NCBI GenBank assembly: GCA_038056915.1
Contig: JBBUEO010000032.1
Location: 1-13,007 of the forward strand
Length of the DNA: 13,007 nucleotides
Source of the DNA: JBBUEO01 sp038056915
Lineage (GTDB): Bacteria > Patescibacteriota > UBA1384 > UBA12157 > JAENIV01
Reading direction: 5' to 3'
Shown here piece by piece: positions 5,126 through 11,602 of the stretch (position 1 is its first letter; every line of letters begins with the position of its first letter). The notes beneath the pieces are model-generated. The model made no database searches and was not told the origin of the DNA. It was given only the letters and a program-made list of their open reading frames with translations. The translations under genes and the position numbers were made by a program.

Positions 5126-6463
5126 ATGGATAAAAAAGAAATTTGGCAAACGGTTTTAGGCGAATTAGAAGTCACCTTAAGCAAAGCCAATTTTACCACT
5201 TGGTTTAAGGACACTTTTATTTTAGAAATTAATAATTCTGAAGTAATTGTCGCCGTCCCTAACGGTTTTGCCAAAATGTGGCTGGAAAATAAATTTAATC
5301 CGGAAATTCTCAAAGCCCTCCAAAAAAACCTGCCGAAGATTAAATCAGTCAAATATCAAATTTCAACCAATATTTCCCCTCGCATCACCCCCAAAACCAT
5401 TGAAGTCGAAGAAGAAGATAAAGAAGAGTCGGCTGCCAAACATCCTCAACTAAATGGCAAATACCAATTTGAAAATTTTGTCATCGGCAATTCTAACCGC
5501 CTGGCTGCTGCCACCTCGCAGGCGGTTTCCGCCAAGCCGGGAACGGTTTATAATCCCCTCTTTTTGTACGGCGGAGTTGGTTTGGGCAAGACTCACTTGG
5601 TCCAGGCGATTGGCAATGAAGTTATAAAAAAATATCCTAAAAAGAAAGTAATTTATGTCTCCTGCGAACGCTTTACCAATGATTTTGTGACTTCAATTTC
5701 CTCTGGTAAAATCAACCAATTTAAAAAAAACTACCGCGATGTTGATGTCTTCTTGGTTGATGATATTCAATTTCTCTCTGGCAAAGAAGGCACGCAAGAG
5801 GAATTTTTCCACACTTTTAATACTCTCCATCAGAGCAACCGGCAGATTGTGATTACTTCCGACCGCGTCCCCAAGGCGATTCCCCAAATCGAAGCCCGGC
5901 TGACCTCGCGCTTTGGCATGGGGATGGTGGCGGATATTCAGCCGCCAAATTTAGAGATGCGGGAGGCGATTTTAAGGTCCAAGTGTTTGGAAAAAGATTT
6001 TTCCTTAGATGACGAAATCATTAATTTTATTGCCGTAAATATTGAATCAAATATCCGCGATCTCGAAGGCGCCATTAACCGACTGATGACCTCCTGCGAA
6101 CTTAGTAAAACAGAGGCTTCGCTTGATTTTACCCGAAAAACCTTAGAGGATATTATTGCCTCCAAAGGAAAGAATTTATCGGTGGAAAAAATCATTAAAG
6201 TTGTCAGCGAATTTTTCAAAATTGACACTGACGATATTCTTTCGGCCAAAAGAAGTCACGAATTGGTTTGGCCAAGACAAATTATTATGTATTTACTTCG
6301 TCATGAAATGAATCTTTCTTTCCCGAAAATCGGCAAGGAATTGAATAAAAAAGACCACACCACTGCCATTCACGGGGTGGGGAAAATTGAAAAAGAAATC
6401 GGCCGCGACGAGGACCTTAAAAAAGAATTAACCATGATTAAAGAAAAAATGTATAGCGCCTAG
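5126..6463 (+). CDS. dnaA: Chromosomal replication initiator DnaA
   Basis: An AAA+ initiator that binds DnaA boxes, melts the origin and loads the replicative helicase. The 445-aa protein has domain I (1-80, WQTVLGELEVTLSKANFTTWF), an acidic linker (about 92-107) and domain III with Walker A GGVGLGKT (149-156), Walker B FLVDDIQF (209-216), arginine finger in LTSRFGMG and sensor II NIRDLEGAINR (309-319). Domain IV has RSHELVWPRQIIMYLLR and the box-reading signature KKDHTTAIHG (408-417). I chose ATG 5126: it matches family N-termini and has AGGA nine bases upstream. A TTG at 5093 in the same frame would add 11 unlikely residues. dnaA is flanked on both sides by DnaA boxes. Confidence 0.98.
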   Translation: MDKKEIWQTVLGELEVTLSKANFTTWFKDTFILEINNSEVIVAVPNGFAKMWLENKFNPEILKALQKNLPKIKSVKYQISTNISPRITPKTIEVEEEDKEESAAKHPQLNGKYQFENFVIGNSNRLAAATSQAVSAKPGTVYNPLFLYGGVGLGKTHLVQAIGNEVIKKYPKKKVIYVSCERFTNDFVTSISSGKINQFKKNYRDVDVFLVDDIQFLSGKEGTQEEFFHTFNTLHQSNRQIVITSDRVPKAIPQIEARLTSRFGMGMVADIQPPNLEMREAILRSKCLEKDFSLDDEIINFIAVNIESNIRDLEGAINRLMTSCELSKTEASLDFTRKTLEDIIASKGKNLSVEKIIKVVSEFFKIDTDDILSAKRSHELVWPRQIIMYLLRHEMNLSFPKIGKELNKKDHTTAIHGVGKIEKEIGRDEDLKKELTMIKEKMYSA

Positions 6464-6498
6464 GATTTCCTCGCTAAGCGGGACAGAGTTTGCATCTC

Positions 6499-6530
6499 CG
6501 AAAGTTTTCGAGCAAAGCTCTCAACTTTCG
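6499..6530 (+). other. Two-tier stem-loop just after dnaA
   Basis: CGAAAGTT (6499-6506) pairs perfectly with AACTTTCG (6523-6530). Inside, GAGC-AAA-GCTC forms a second stem. No T-run follows, so it is not a standard terminator. It abuts the tandem DnaA boxes (6536). It may act in mRNA 3'-end stability or as origin DNA structure; the role is not known. Confidence 0.55.
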
Positions 6531-6535
6531 TTCGA

Positions 6536-6555
6536 TGTGGATAAACTGTGGATAA
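6536..6555 (+). promoter_or_regulatory. Tandem DnaA boxes 11 bp apart
   Basis: Two perfect TGTGGATAA sites at 6536-6544 and 6547-6555 in the same orientation, on one face of the helix. The AT-rich tract follows immediately. This geometry suits cooperative DnaA loading at the unwinding site. Confidence 0.85.
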
Positions 6556-6843
6556 AATCAGCTTATTAGGAAAATATAATAGTTTTTCCAAAATACATAT
6601 TTGACAAAATTAAATATTCACAGGAAATCCCCATATTATCCCCACGCAATTAAACCTTATTTCCCCAATTTACACAATCCTTATTACTATTAAATATATT
6701 AACCTTAAACTAAAAATATATAATAAATGTGGATAAATCATTTAAAAAATATCACCCAAAATTTTACCTAATAGTTCTTACAAATTTTTGTATATTAGTA
6801 TTAATTAGTATTTAGTAAGAATAGCGACTGAAAGGAGCATTTT

Positions 6844-7959
6844 ATGAAGGTTTCCTGCACCCAAGAAAATTTACAAAAAGGTTTAGCCATTGTCTCCCAC
6901 ATGGTTCAGCCAAGAGCCACCCTGCCGGTTTTAAATAATATTCTGCTTAAAACAGAAAAGGGACGGCTTAAGCTATCAGCCACTGATTTAGAAATCGGCA
7001 TCAGCACCTGGATTGGGGCAAAAGTTGAAAAAGAGGGTGCTTTCACCTGTCCCGGTCGGTTAATTGCCGAATATACCAACACCAACTCTGATAAAACGAT
7101 TAAATTGGAATTAAAAGACCAAACCCTCAATTTAACTTCAGATCATTTTAAAGCCAATATTAAAGGGATTGAGGCGAGCGAATTTCCTTTAATTCCTGAA
7201 TTAAAAAGCGGGATTTCTTTAGAAATTTCCGCCAATGATTTAAGAGAGGCAATTACCAAAACAATTATTGCCTGCGCCGTTGATGAGACTAGGCCGGTTT
7301 TAGCCGGGGTTTATATTAAAAGCGAGAACAAAAAAATAAAATTTGTTGCCACTGACAGTTATCGCTTGGCGGAAAAATCAATTAATTTGGCCGGGCCGGG
7401 CCAAATAAAAGAAAAAGGTTTTAGCTTTATTATTCCCCAAAGAACCATGGCGGAAATTAATCGCCTTCTCGACGAGACCCTGGAAAAAGCTGAAATTAAA
7501 ATTGGCGAAAATCAGGTCCAGTTTAAACTTGGTCCGACAGAAGTCGTCTCGCGCCTAATTGAGGGCAGTTTTCCTGATTATGAACAAATTATCCCCTCCT
7601 CCACCAAAACTCAAGTGACATTGTCAAAAAATCAATTTGCCAATGCTCTCAAAATGGCCAGTTTTTTTGCCCGCGAATCAGCCAATAATGTCAAAATCAG
7701 TTTTAAAAAGCCCGACAATGTCCAAATTACCGCGGTTTCTCCCCAAATAGGGGATAATTTATCGCAAATGTCAGGGGAGATAAGCGGCGAAGAATTAGAA
7801 ATCGCTTTTAACGCCAAATTTATTTTAGACGCCCTGGGAGTGATTGAAAACGAAGAAGTCTCAATTGAACTTTCAGGCAGTCTCGCCCCGGGAGTCATCC
7901 GGCCAGCCAAGGATAAAAATTATCTTTACGTGATAATGCCGTTAAGGACTGAAGAATAA
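6844..7959 (+). CDS. dnaN: DNA polymerase III beta subunit (sliding clamp)
   Basis: A dimeric ring clamp that tethers the replicative polymerase and other enzymes to DNA. The 371-aa length is typical of the three-domain clamp. Recognisable features are the N-terminus MKVSCTQENLQKGLAIVSHMV, RATLPVLNNILLKTE with the conserved region before LSATDLEIGI, ETRPVLAGVYI with FVATDSYRLA in the middle domain, and the terminal YVIMPLR that forms part of the peptide-binding groove. AAAGGAG six bases before the ATG is a good Shine-Dalgarno. It follows dnaA and the origin spacer; recF lies 100 bp downstream. Confidence 0.98.
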   Translation: MKVSCTQENLQKGLAIVSHMVQPRATLPVLNNILLKTEKGRLKLSATDLEIGISTWIGAKVEKEGAFTCPGRLIAEYTNTNSDKTIKLELKDQTLNLTSDHFKANIKGIEASEFPLIPELKSGISLEISANDLREAITKTIIACAVDETRPVLAGVYIKSENKKIKFVATDSYRLAEKSINLAGPGQIKEKGFSFIIPQRTMAEINRLLDETLEKAEIKIGENQVQFKLGPTEVVSRLIEGSFPDYEQIIPSSTKTQVTLSKNQFANALKMASFFARESANNVKISFKKPDNVQITAVSPQIGDNLSQMSGEISGEELEIAFNAKFILDALGVIENEEVSIELSGSLAPGVIRPAKDKNYLYVIMPLRTEE

Positions 7960-8059
7960 TAAATTAACAATTTTCAATTCACAATTTCCAATGAATTTTC
8001 AATGAATCATTGAATCAATGAGAAATTGATTGAAAATTGAAAATTAGAAATTGGAAATT
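7960..8059. repeat. AT-rich imperfect palindrome between dnaN and recF
   Basis: A 100-bp spacer. Its left half (CAATTTTCAATTCACAATTT...) is roughly the reverse complement of its right half (...TTGAAAATTGAAAATTAGAAATT). Central words such as TGAATCATTGAATCAATGA are themselves palindromic. It is similar in word content and length to 3435-3534. recF has no clear Shine-Dalgarno because this element reaches its start codon. Confidence 0.6.
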
Positions 8060-9130
8060 ATGTTGAAGCATCTTGAACTCGTAAATTTCCGCAATTGGGT
8101 AAAGGACTCGTTTGATTTTGCTAAGACGACGATTATTGTCGGTCCAAACGGCGCCGGCAAAACTAATCTGATTGAAGCGATAAATCTTTTATCAACCGGG
8201 CGATCGTGGCGGACAAAAAAAGACACCGAAGTAATTAGTTGGGGGAGCGACTTCGCCAAAATTGCCGGCAAAGCCGAGAATGAAAAATCCCTTAATTTAG
8301 AAATAATTATTCAGCCCTTACTTTCATTTGAGCGGCCCAAGATTAAACAAGTCAAGATCAATGGAGTAAAAAAGAAATTAACTGACATTTTGGGTTTAAT
8401 GCCATCGGTGTTATTCTCTCCAGAAGAAATTCAGCTAATTGACGGCGCGCCGGTTTTAAGGCGAAGATTTATTGATATTTTGCTTTGCCAAGTGAACCGA
8501 AAATACGCTTTAGCTTTATTGGATTTAGCCAAAATAATTCGCGGCCGCAACCGGCTTTTATATTATCTTAAAATTGGCAAAGCCAATCTTAATGAAATTG
8601 ATTTTTGGGATGAAAAATTAGTTATTTTGGGAAGTTTTATTATTGCCCGGCGAAAACAGGCAATTGACGATCTTAACGAGGATTTGAGCCCAATTTATCA
8701 AGAAATTTCCGGTCAAGAAGAAAAATTGCAGACTAAATACAAGGCGACGGTTTTAGGCGATAATTTCCAAAAAACATTATTATTAAATCGCCAAAAAGAA
8801 ATCGAACATACTGCTACTTTGTATGGTCCGCACCGGGACGACTTGGTTTTTTTGCTGGAAAATAAAAATATTACTACTTTTGCTTCAAGGGGGGAGTATC
8901 GAAGCGCGATTTTGGCCCTCAAAGTGGCCGAACAAAAATATCTGACTAAAGAAAAAAATTTCCCGCCGATCTTATTGTTGGATGATGTTTTTTCCGAGCT
9001 GGATAAAAGGCGGCGTTTGCATTTGGTTAAAGTCATCAAACTCGGCCAGACGATTATTACCACCGCTGATCCGGGGCAAATCGAGACCGAGATTAAAAAG
9101 GATGCCAAAATTATTGAGCTGAAATCTTAA
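8060..9130 (+). CDS. recF: DNA replication and repair protein RecF
   Basis: An SMC/ABC-type ATPase that helps load RecA at single-strand gaps with RecO and RecR. The 356-aa protein shows LKHLELVNFRNW at the start, Walker A GPNGAGKT (28-35), STGRSWRTKKDTEVI, LMPSVLFSPEEIQLIDGAP (113-131) with RRRFID, an ABC signature-like ASRGEYRSAILALK (275-288) and Walker B ILLLDDVFSELD (304-315). Length is normal. I chose ATG 8060 over an in-frame TTG at 8051 because family members start at this point; neither has a strong Shine-Dalgarno. The neighbourhood dnaA-dnaN-recF is the ancestral order. Confidence 0.97.
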   Translation: MLKHLELVNFRNWVKDSFDFAKTTIIVGPNGAGKTNLIEAINLLSTGRSWRTKKDTEVISWGSDFAKIAGKAENEKSLNLEIIIQPLLSFERPKIKQVKINGVKKKLTDILGLMPSVLFSPEEIQLIDGAPVLRRRFIDILLCQVNRKYALALLDLAKIIRGRNRLLYYLKIGKANLNEIDFWDEKLVILGSFIIARRKQAIDDLNEDLSPIYQEISGQEEKLQTKYKATVLGDNFQKTLLLNRQKEIEHTATLYGPHRDDLVFLLENKNITTFASRGEYRSAILALKVAEQKYLTKEKNFPPILLLDDVFSELDKRRRLHLVKVIKLGQTIITTADPGQIETEIKKDAKIIELKS

Positions 9131-9242
9131 ACAAGATCACAGCAGAAAAGGAGATTTTTCAACCCCCAAAATATTACTCGATATTAAATCTGATGTATAT
9201 TAAGATAATACTAAAAGAATATATTTGATCAGGAAGGATAAA

Positions 9243-9788
9243 ATGAATAAAAAAAAGAAGGGACTTTCAAAGGGTTTAAAAATTGGGTTAGGTTGTTGTG
9301 GGGGATCGGTTGTTCTCCTTGTAGTTCTTGTAGTAATTGCCTTGAAGGGTGTTCAGACGGCATTAAAACCAACACCGACACCTTCTACAACCCAGAATAC
9401 AACAATAACCCCAACGACAACGCCAGCACCGAAATATATTTACGATATTCCTGCTTTAATAGGTAAAAATATTGATGAAATTAGAGCTATTTTAGGAGAA
9501 CCGGTTGACAAAGAATTAACCGAACCAACTCAAGAACAAATTAGTTTAGGAGCTAAAGAATGGGACAATACATTTAAAAAAGACGATTTTGATTTATTGG
9601 TAACTTTTAACATTTCAAGCAGAAAAATTGTTGATTTCTTTGTTGACACTTCATCAAAATATCCCGACAAGAATAAACTTATGGAAGTCACTAATACTAA
9701 AGAAAATGCTAATAATTATACAATTGAATCCGTAAAAGAATTGAAAAATTCCAGTAATATTACTGGAATTAAAATTATTCCTAAATAA
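9243..9788 (+). CDS. Membrane-anchored hypothetical protein with extracellular SmpA-like domain
   Basis: No specific function recognised. The 181-aa protein has a lysine-rich N-terminus (2-14), one hydrophobic segment (about 13-36, including CCGGSVVLLVVLVVIAL) and a Pro/Thr linker (about 41-63). A small C-terminal domain starts IPALIGKNIDEIRAILGEP, a pattern like SmpA/OmlA-type modules (helix then GxP turn). The lysines before the membrane span suggest the C-terminal domain faces outward. ATG 9243 is preceded by AGGAAGGA; an in-frame TTG at 9225 lies upstream of that site. Base composition is clearly more AT-rich than recF, suggesting different ancestry. The gene 33 bp downstream is probably co-transcribed. 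Confidence 0.75.
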   Translation: MNKKKKGLSKGLKIGLGCCGGSVVLLVVLVVIALKGVQTALKPTPTPSTTQNTTITPTTTPAPKYIYDIPALIGKNIDEIRAILGEPVDKELTEPTQEQISLGAKEWDNTFKKDDFDLLVTFNISSRKIVDFFVDTSSKYPDKNKLMEVTNTKENANNYTIESVKELKNSSNITGIKIIPK

Positions 9789-9808
9789 AAAGGAAATTGA
9801 AATTACAG

Positions 9809-9824
9809 AAGGAGAGTAAAAATA
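9809..9824 (+). promoter_or_regulatory. Shine-Dalgarno that selects an ATA start
   Basis: AAGGAG at 9809-9814, spacer AGTAAAA, then ATA at 9822-9824. The spacing of 7 is optimal, and no ATG, GTG or TTG lies in this frame between the upstream stop (9798) and 9972. Confidence 0.55.
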
Positions 9825-10610
9825 AAAATCACTTTTATCACACGAACAAAAAATGATGAATATAAAAATTGTTTAGAATGGTTAGAAGGGAACGCACAGA
9901 ATAATAAAATCAGTAGTTTTATAATCATTTCTAACCTACGAAAAAAAAATTATACAATCGGCGAAAAGAAATTGTTCAATATTTACGACAAGGAACCGAC
10001 TAGTGCCATATCGCTAAATTTAGCTATAAAAAAAATAAAAGAAATTTATGCAAATAATAAATCTGAGAAAAAATACTTCATTATTGCATCAAAAGAAGTT
10101 GAATTACAGCCAGAAAACATTGATAACTTAGTAGAATACATTGATTCTGACAAAGATGTTTTAGTCGTCGGTTATAAGTTGAAGGATAATATTCTTACTG
10201 ATAAAGAATATAAAACATTTAGTAACGATGGTGGAATTGCATATCAAGTTCCATGGAATACCTGTGCCATATGGGATTATAAATTGTTTGATAAATATAT
10301 TGGAGAATTTGACGAAATTTGTTCCAATAACCAGTTGGGTAAATTAATACTCGTAATTAATGGTGATGTTAAATATACAGGTTACAAAGGAATGGAAGAC
10401 GGCTTAGCAATTTCAAAAGCATTAGATAAAAATAGTAATCTAAAATATAAACTTTTAAAAGATGAATTATTCTGGAATATTGATGGAGATGATGAAAGGA
10501 AAATTGATCAGAAAGTTAAGCTTGCAAGGAAAAATATTGTTCTCAGTACATTCATCAATATTAAAGGTTATTCTATTGAGAAATTAAGAAGTGCTGCTAT
10601 CGAGGAATAA
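9822..10610 (+). CDS. GT-A-fold glycosyltransferase-like protein, probable ATA start
   Basis: Probably a family-2-like nucleotide-sugar enzyme; function not established. The frame opens after a TGA at 9798-9800. AAGGAG (9809-9814) is followed seven bases later by ATA, giving (I/M)KITFITRTKNDEYKNCLEWL, a credible GT-A-like N-terminus. The first standard start in frame is TTG 9972, which would delete 50 residues that read as native protein. With ATA the product is 262 aa. C-terminal features VPWNTCAIWDYKLF (143-156), GYKGMEDGLAISKAL (187-201) and KVKLARKNIVLSTFI resemble GT-A proteins in which a GMEDG motif supplies the acidic residues. No canonical DxD is obvious. It is very AT-rich, like the gene before it. 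Confidence 0.65.
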   Translation: MKITFITRTKNDEYKNCLEWLEGNAQNNKISSFIIISNLRKKNYTIGEKKLFNIYDKEPTSAISLNLAIKKIKEIYANNKSEKKYFIIASKEVELQPENIDNLVEYIDSDKDVLVVGYKLKDNILTDKEYKTFSNDGGIAYQVPWNTCAIWDYKLFDKYIGEFDEICSNNQLGKLILVINGDVKYTGYKGMEDGLAISKALDKNSNLKYKLLKDELFWNIDGDDERKIDQKVKLARKNIVLSTFINIKGYSIEKLRSAAIEE

Positions 10611-10831
10611 TTACCATTTGTAATTTAGTTTTATCGAAATAAAAATCATCCCTCCTTCCCGTGCCATCCGTCACCAGCTAAAAATTTGCAGGTTAATTCC
10701 TTTCAACCGCAACTATTCCACCTACGAGGTGATAGTAAAAAACCATACTTAGTTTGGTAAAAATCAATATCCATTGTAAGTAAGTAACTAATATTGTATA
10801 ATAAAAATAGAAATCAAGGAGGGAGGAAAAA
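10611..10831 (+). other. Intergenic region before the toxin-antitoxin pair
   Basis: 221 bp without a supported gene. 10640-10735 is richer in GC than its surroundings and has a small hairpin CACCT-ACG-AGGTG (10719-10731). Short frames such as FQPQLFHLRGDSKKPYLVW before a stop could be a coding relic, but I recognise no family. The last 60 bp holds the promoter and ribosome binding site of the next gene. Confidence 0.5.
10774..10802 (+). promoter_or_regulatory. Predicted promoter of the DUF433/DUF5615 operon
   Basis: TTGTAA (10774-10779) and a perfect TATAAT (10797-10802) with a 17-bp spacer. The start codon lies 30 bp beyond the -10, preceded by AAGGAGGGAGG, an exceptionally strong Shine-Dalgarno. 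Confidence 0.7.
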
Positions 10832-11056
10832 ATGGCGAAAATTGTTTGTTCTAAAACTGTTCTTGGAGGGAAAGAACGTATATCTGGTACGCGTATTTCG
10901 GTTGATCTGATTTATAACTACGTCAAAGATAATAATATAGACCAGATTTATAAAGATTATCCTCATCTAAACAAAAATCAAGTCAAAATAGCCCTAGATT
11001 ATTTAGATAAAAAGCTGCACTACGCAAAGGAACGGGTTGACCTCGCACCCGCCTAA
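10832..11056 (+). CDS. DUF433-family antitoxin-like protein
   Basis: A small DNA-binding-type protein found next to PIN-like toxins, presumed antitoxin. The 74 residues show the family pattern: VLGGKERISGTRISVDLIYNY (the GG..RI.GTRI core, about 11-31), then IDQIYKDYPHLNKNQVKIALDYL, matching the DUF433 'YP.L....v..al.Y' block. The gene overlaps the next one by 20 bp, typical of a two-gene toxin-antitoxin operon. Strong promoter and Shine-Dalgarno. Autorepression of the operon is usual for such systems but no operator was identified. Confidence 0.88.
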   Translation: MAKIVCSKTVLGGKERISGTRISVDLIYNYVKDNNIDQIYKDYPHLNKNQVKIALDYLDKKLHYAKERVDLAPA

Positions 11057-11420
11057 ATTTAGGTTTTACCTCGATGAAAATTTCCCAGTCCCAGCTGGGA
11101 AATTTTTGAGATCTTTGGGGCATACCGTTGTCGAAGGAATTAAAATTCTTAAGAAACCTGGATTATCTGATAAAAGACATTTGGAGGCAAGCGCTAAACA
11201 AAAGGCAATCTTATTAGCTTTTGACCGAGATTTTAGAATTAATCCCGATCTTAAAGAAATGATAAAAGATAGTTTAGGCGTAATTTTGATTGAAGCAACA
11301 GACACTAGAACCGAAACGGCCCAAAAAATACTGAAAAAAGTTCTTAAGTCAATGAAAACCGAAAATACAATCAAAGGCAAAATTTGTTGCGCCTCGATAG
11401 ATAAAATATTTTTCTCTTAG
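11037..11420 (+). CDS. DUF5615 PIN-like toxin partner
   Basis: A predicted Mg-dependent RNase-like protein of the PIN-like DUF5615 group that accompanies DUF433. The 127-aa frame begins at TTG 11037 with AAAGGA five bases upstream, inside the end of the antitoxin gene. Key features are FRFYLDENFP (8-17, with the DEN acidic motif), LRSLGHTVVEG, LSDKRHLEASAKQKAILLAFDRDF (two more acidic positions, the typical 'a..e..ilit.D.dF' block) and LGVILIE. The active-site acidic set looks complete. The C-terminal 20 residues (KGKICCASIDKIFFS) are not distinctive. Confidence 0.85.
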   Translation: MTSHPPKFRFYLDENFPVPAGKFLRSLGHTVVEGIKILKKPGLSDKRHLEASAKQKAILLAFDRDFRINPDLKEMIKDSLGVILIEATDTRTETAQKILKKVLKSMKTENTIKGKICCASIDKIFFS

Positions 11421-11466
11421 CCAATATTTTAACCAATTGACCCAATCCGGTGATATATCATAAAAG

Positions 11467-11475
11467 TGGTACAAT
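11467..11475 (+). promoter_or_regulatory. Extended -10 promoter candidate for the DUF721 gene
   Basis: TGGTACAAT combines the TGn extension with TACAAT (5/6 match). No good -35 is placed 17 bp upstream, as is common for extended -10 promoters. Moderate support only. Confidence 0.35.
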
Positions 11476-11522
11476 TTAATTGAAATAAATTTAAAATAAA
11501 AATCGCCGATTATTATCCCTGC

Positions 11523-11552
11523 CCTAATGGCTCACTGCCTTGAGCCATTGGG
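11523..11552 (+). other. Strong leader stem-loop upstream of the DUF721 gene
   Basis: CCTAATGGCTC (11523-11533) pairs with GAGCCATTGGG (11542-11552), giving 11 bp with a single G-U and an 8-nt loop ACTGCCTT. No U-tract follows. AAAGGAG (11558-11564) lies six bases beyond the stem, so the hairpin may be a translational or mRNA-stability element. Not assigned to a known RNA family. Confidence 0.55.
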
Positions 11553-11602
11553 TAAGTAAAGGAGTATGAGGATAGAGGTAGAAGAAATTTTAGTTAAAAA
11601 TA

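Larger units (their letters stand above)
6464..6843. other. dnaA-dnaN intergenic region, probable unwinding site of oriC (part 2)
   Basis: A 380-bp region without genes. It holds a stem-loop right after dnaA, two tandem perfect DnaA boxes (6536-6544, 6547-6555), another at 6728-6736 and a near-box TTATCCCCA at 6636-6644. A very AT-rich tract covers about 6556-6830. In Bacillus subtilis the unwinding element lies in the same intergenic position next to tandem boxes. I infer the DNA unwinding element is within about 6556-6725. Confidence 0.75.
11421..11602 (+). other. Leader region upstream of the DUF721 gene
   Basis: 182 bp with no larger gene. It contains an extended -10 promoter candidate (11467-11475), a strong stem-loop (11523-11552), and an AAAGGAG followed after one base by ATG (11566). 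That ATG opens a 17-codon frame, MRIEVEEILVKNNDGKN, ending at 11619 inside the next gene. The Shine-Dalgarno is too close to that ATG for efficient use, so I do not call the short frame a gene. Confidence 0.5.

Noticed and set aside
6601..6606. Perfect TTGACA as a dnaN promoter -35
   Set aside because: No acceptable -10 at 16-18 bp. It is in the origin tract and 240 bp from dnaN.
8051..8059. TTG start for RecF
   Set aside because: It adds only three residues, and family alignments begin at the ATG (MLKHLELVNFRNW).
8713..9108. Long antisense frames opposite recF, dnaN and dnaA
   Set aside because: They are shadows of well-identified genes, with no ribosome sites or family resemblance.
9972..9974. 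TTG as the start of the GT-A-like gene
   Set aside because: No Shine-Dalgarno before it, and 50 native-looking residues lie upstream in frame behind a good ribosome site.
10640..10687. Minus-strand tail FLAGDGWHGKEG suggesting a toxin relic
   Set aside because: The frame is only about 16 codons between stops, too short to assign to any family.
10719..10731. CACCT-ACG-AGGTG hairpin in a CRISPR-repeat-like context
   Set aside because: Only one copy, no second repeat or spacer, no cas genes.
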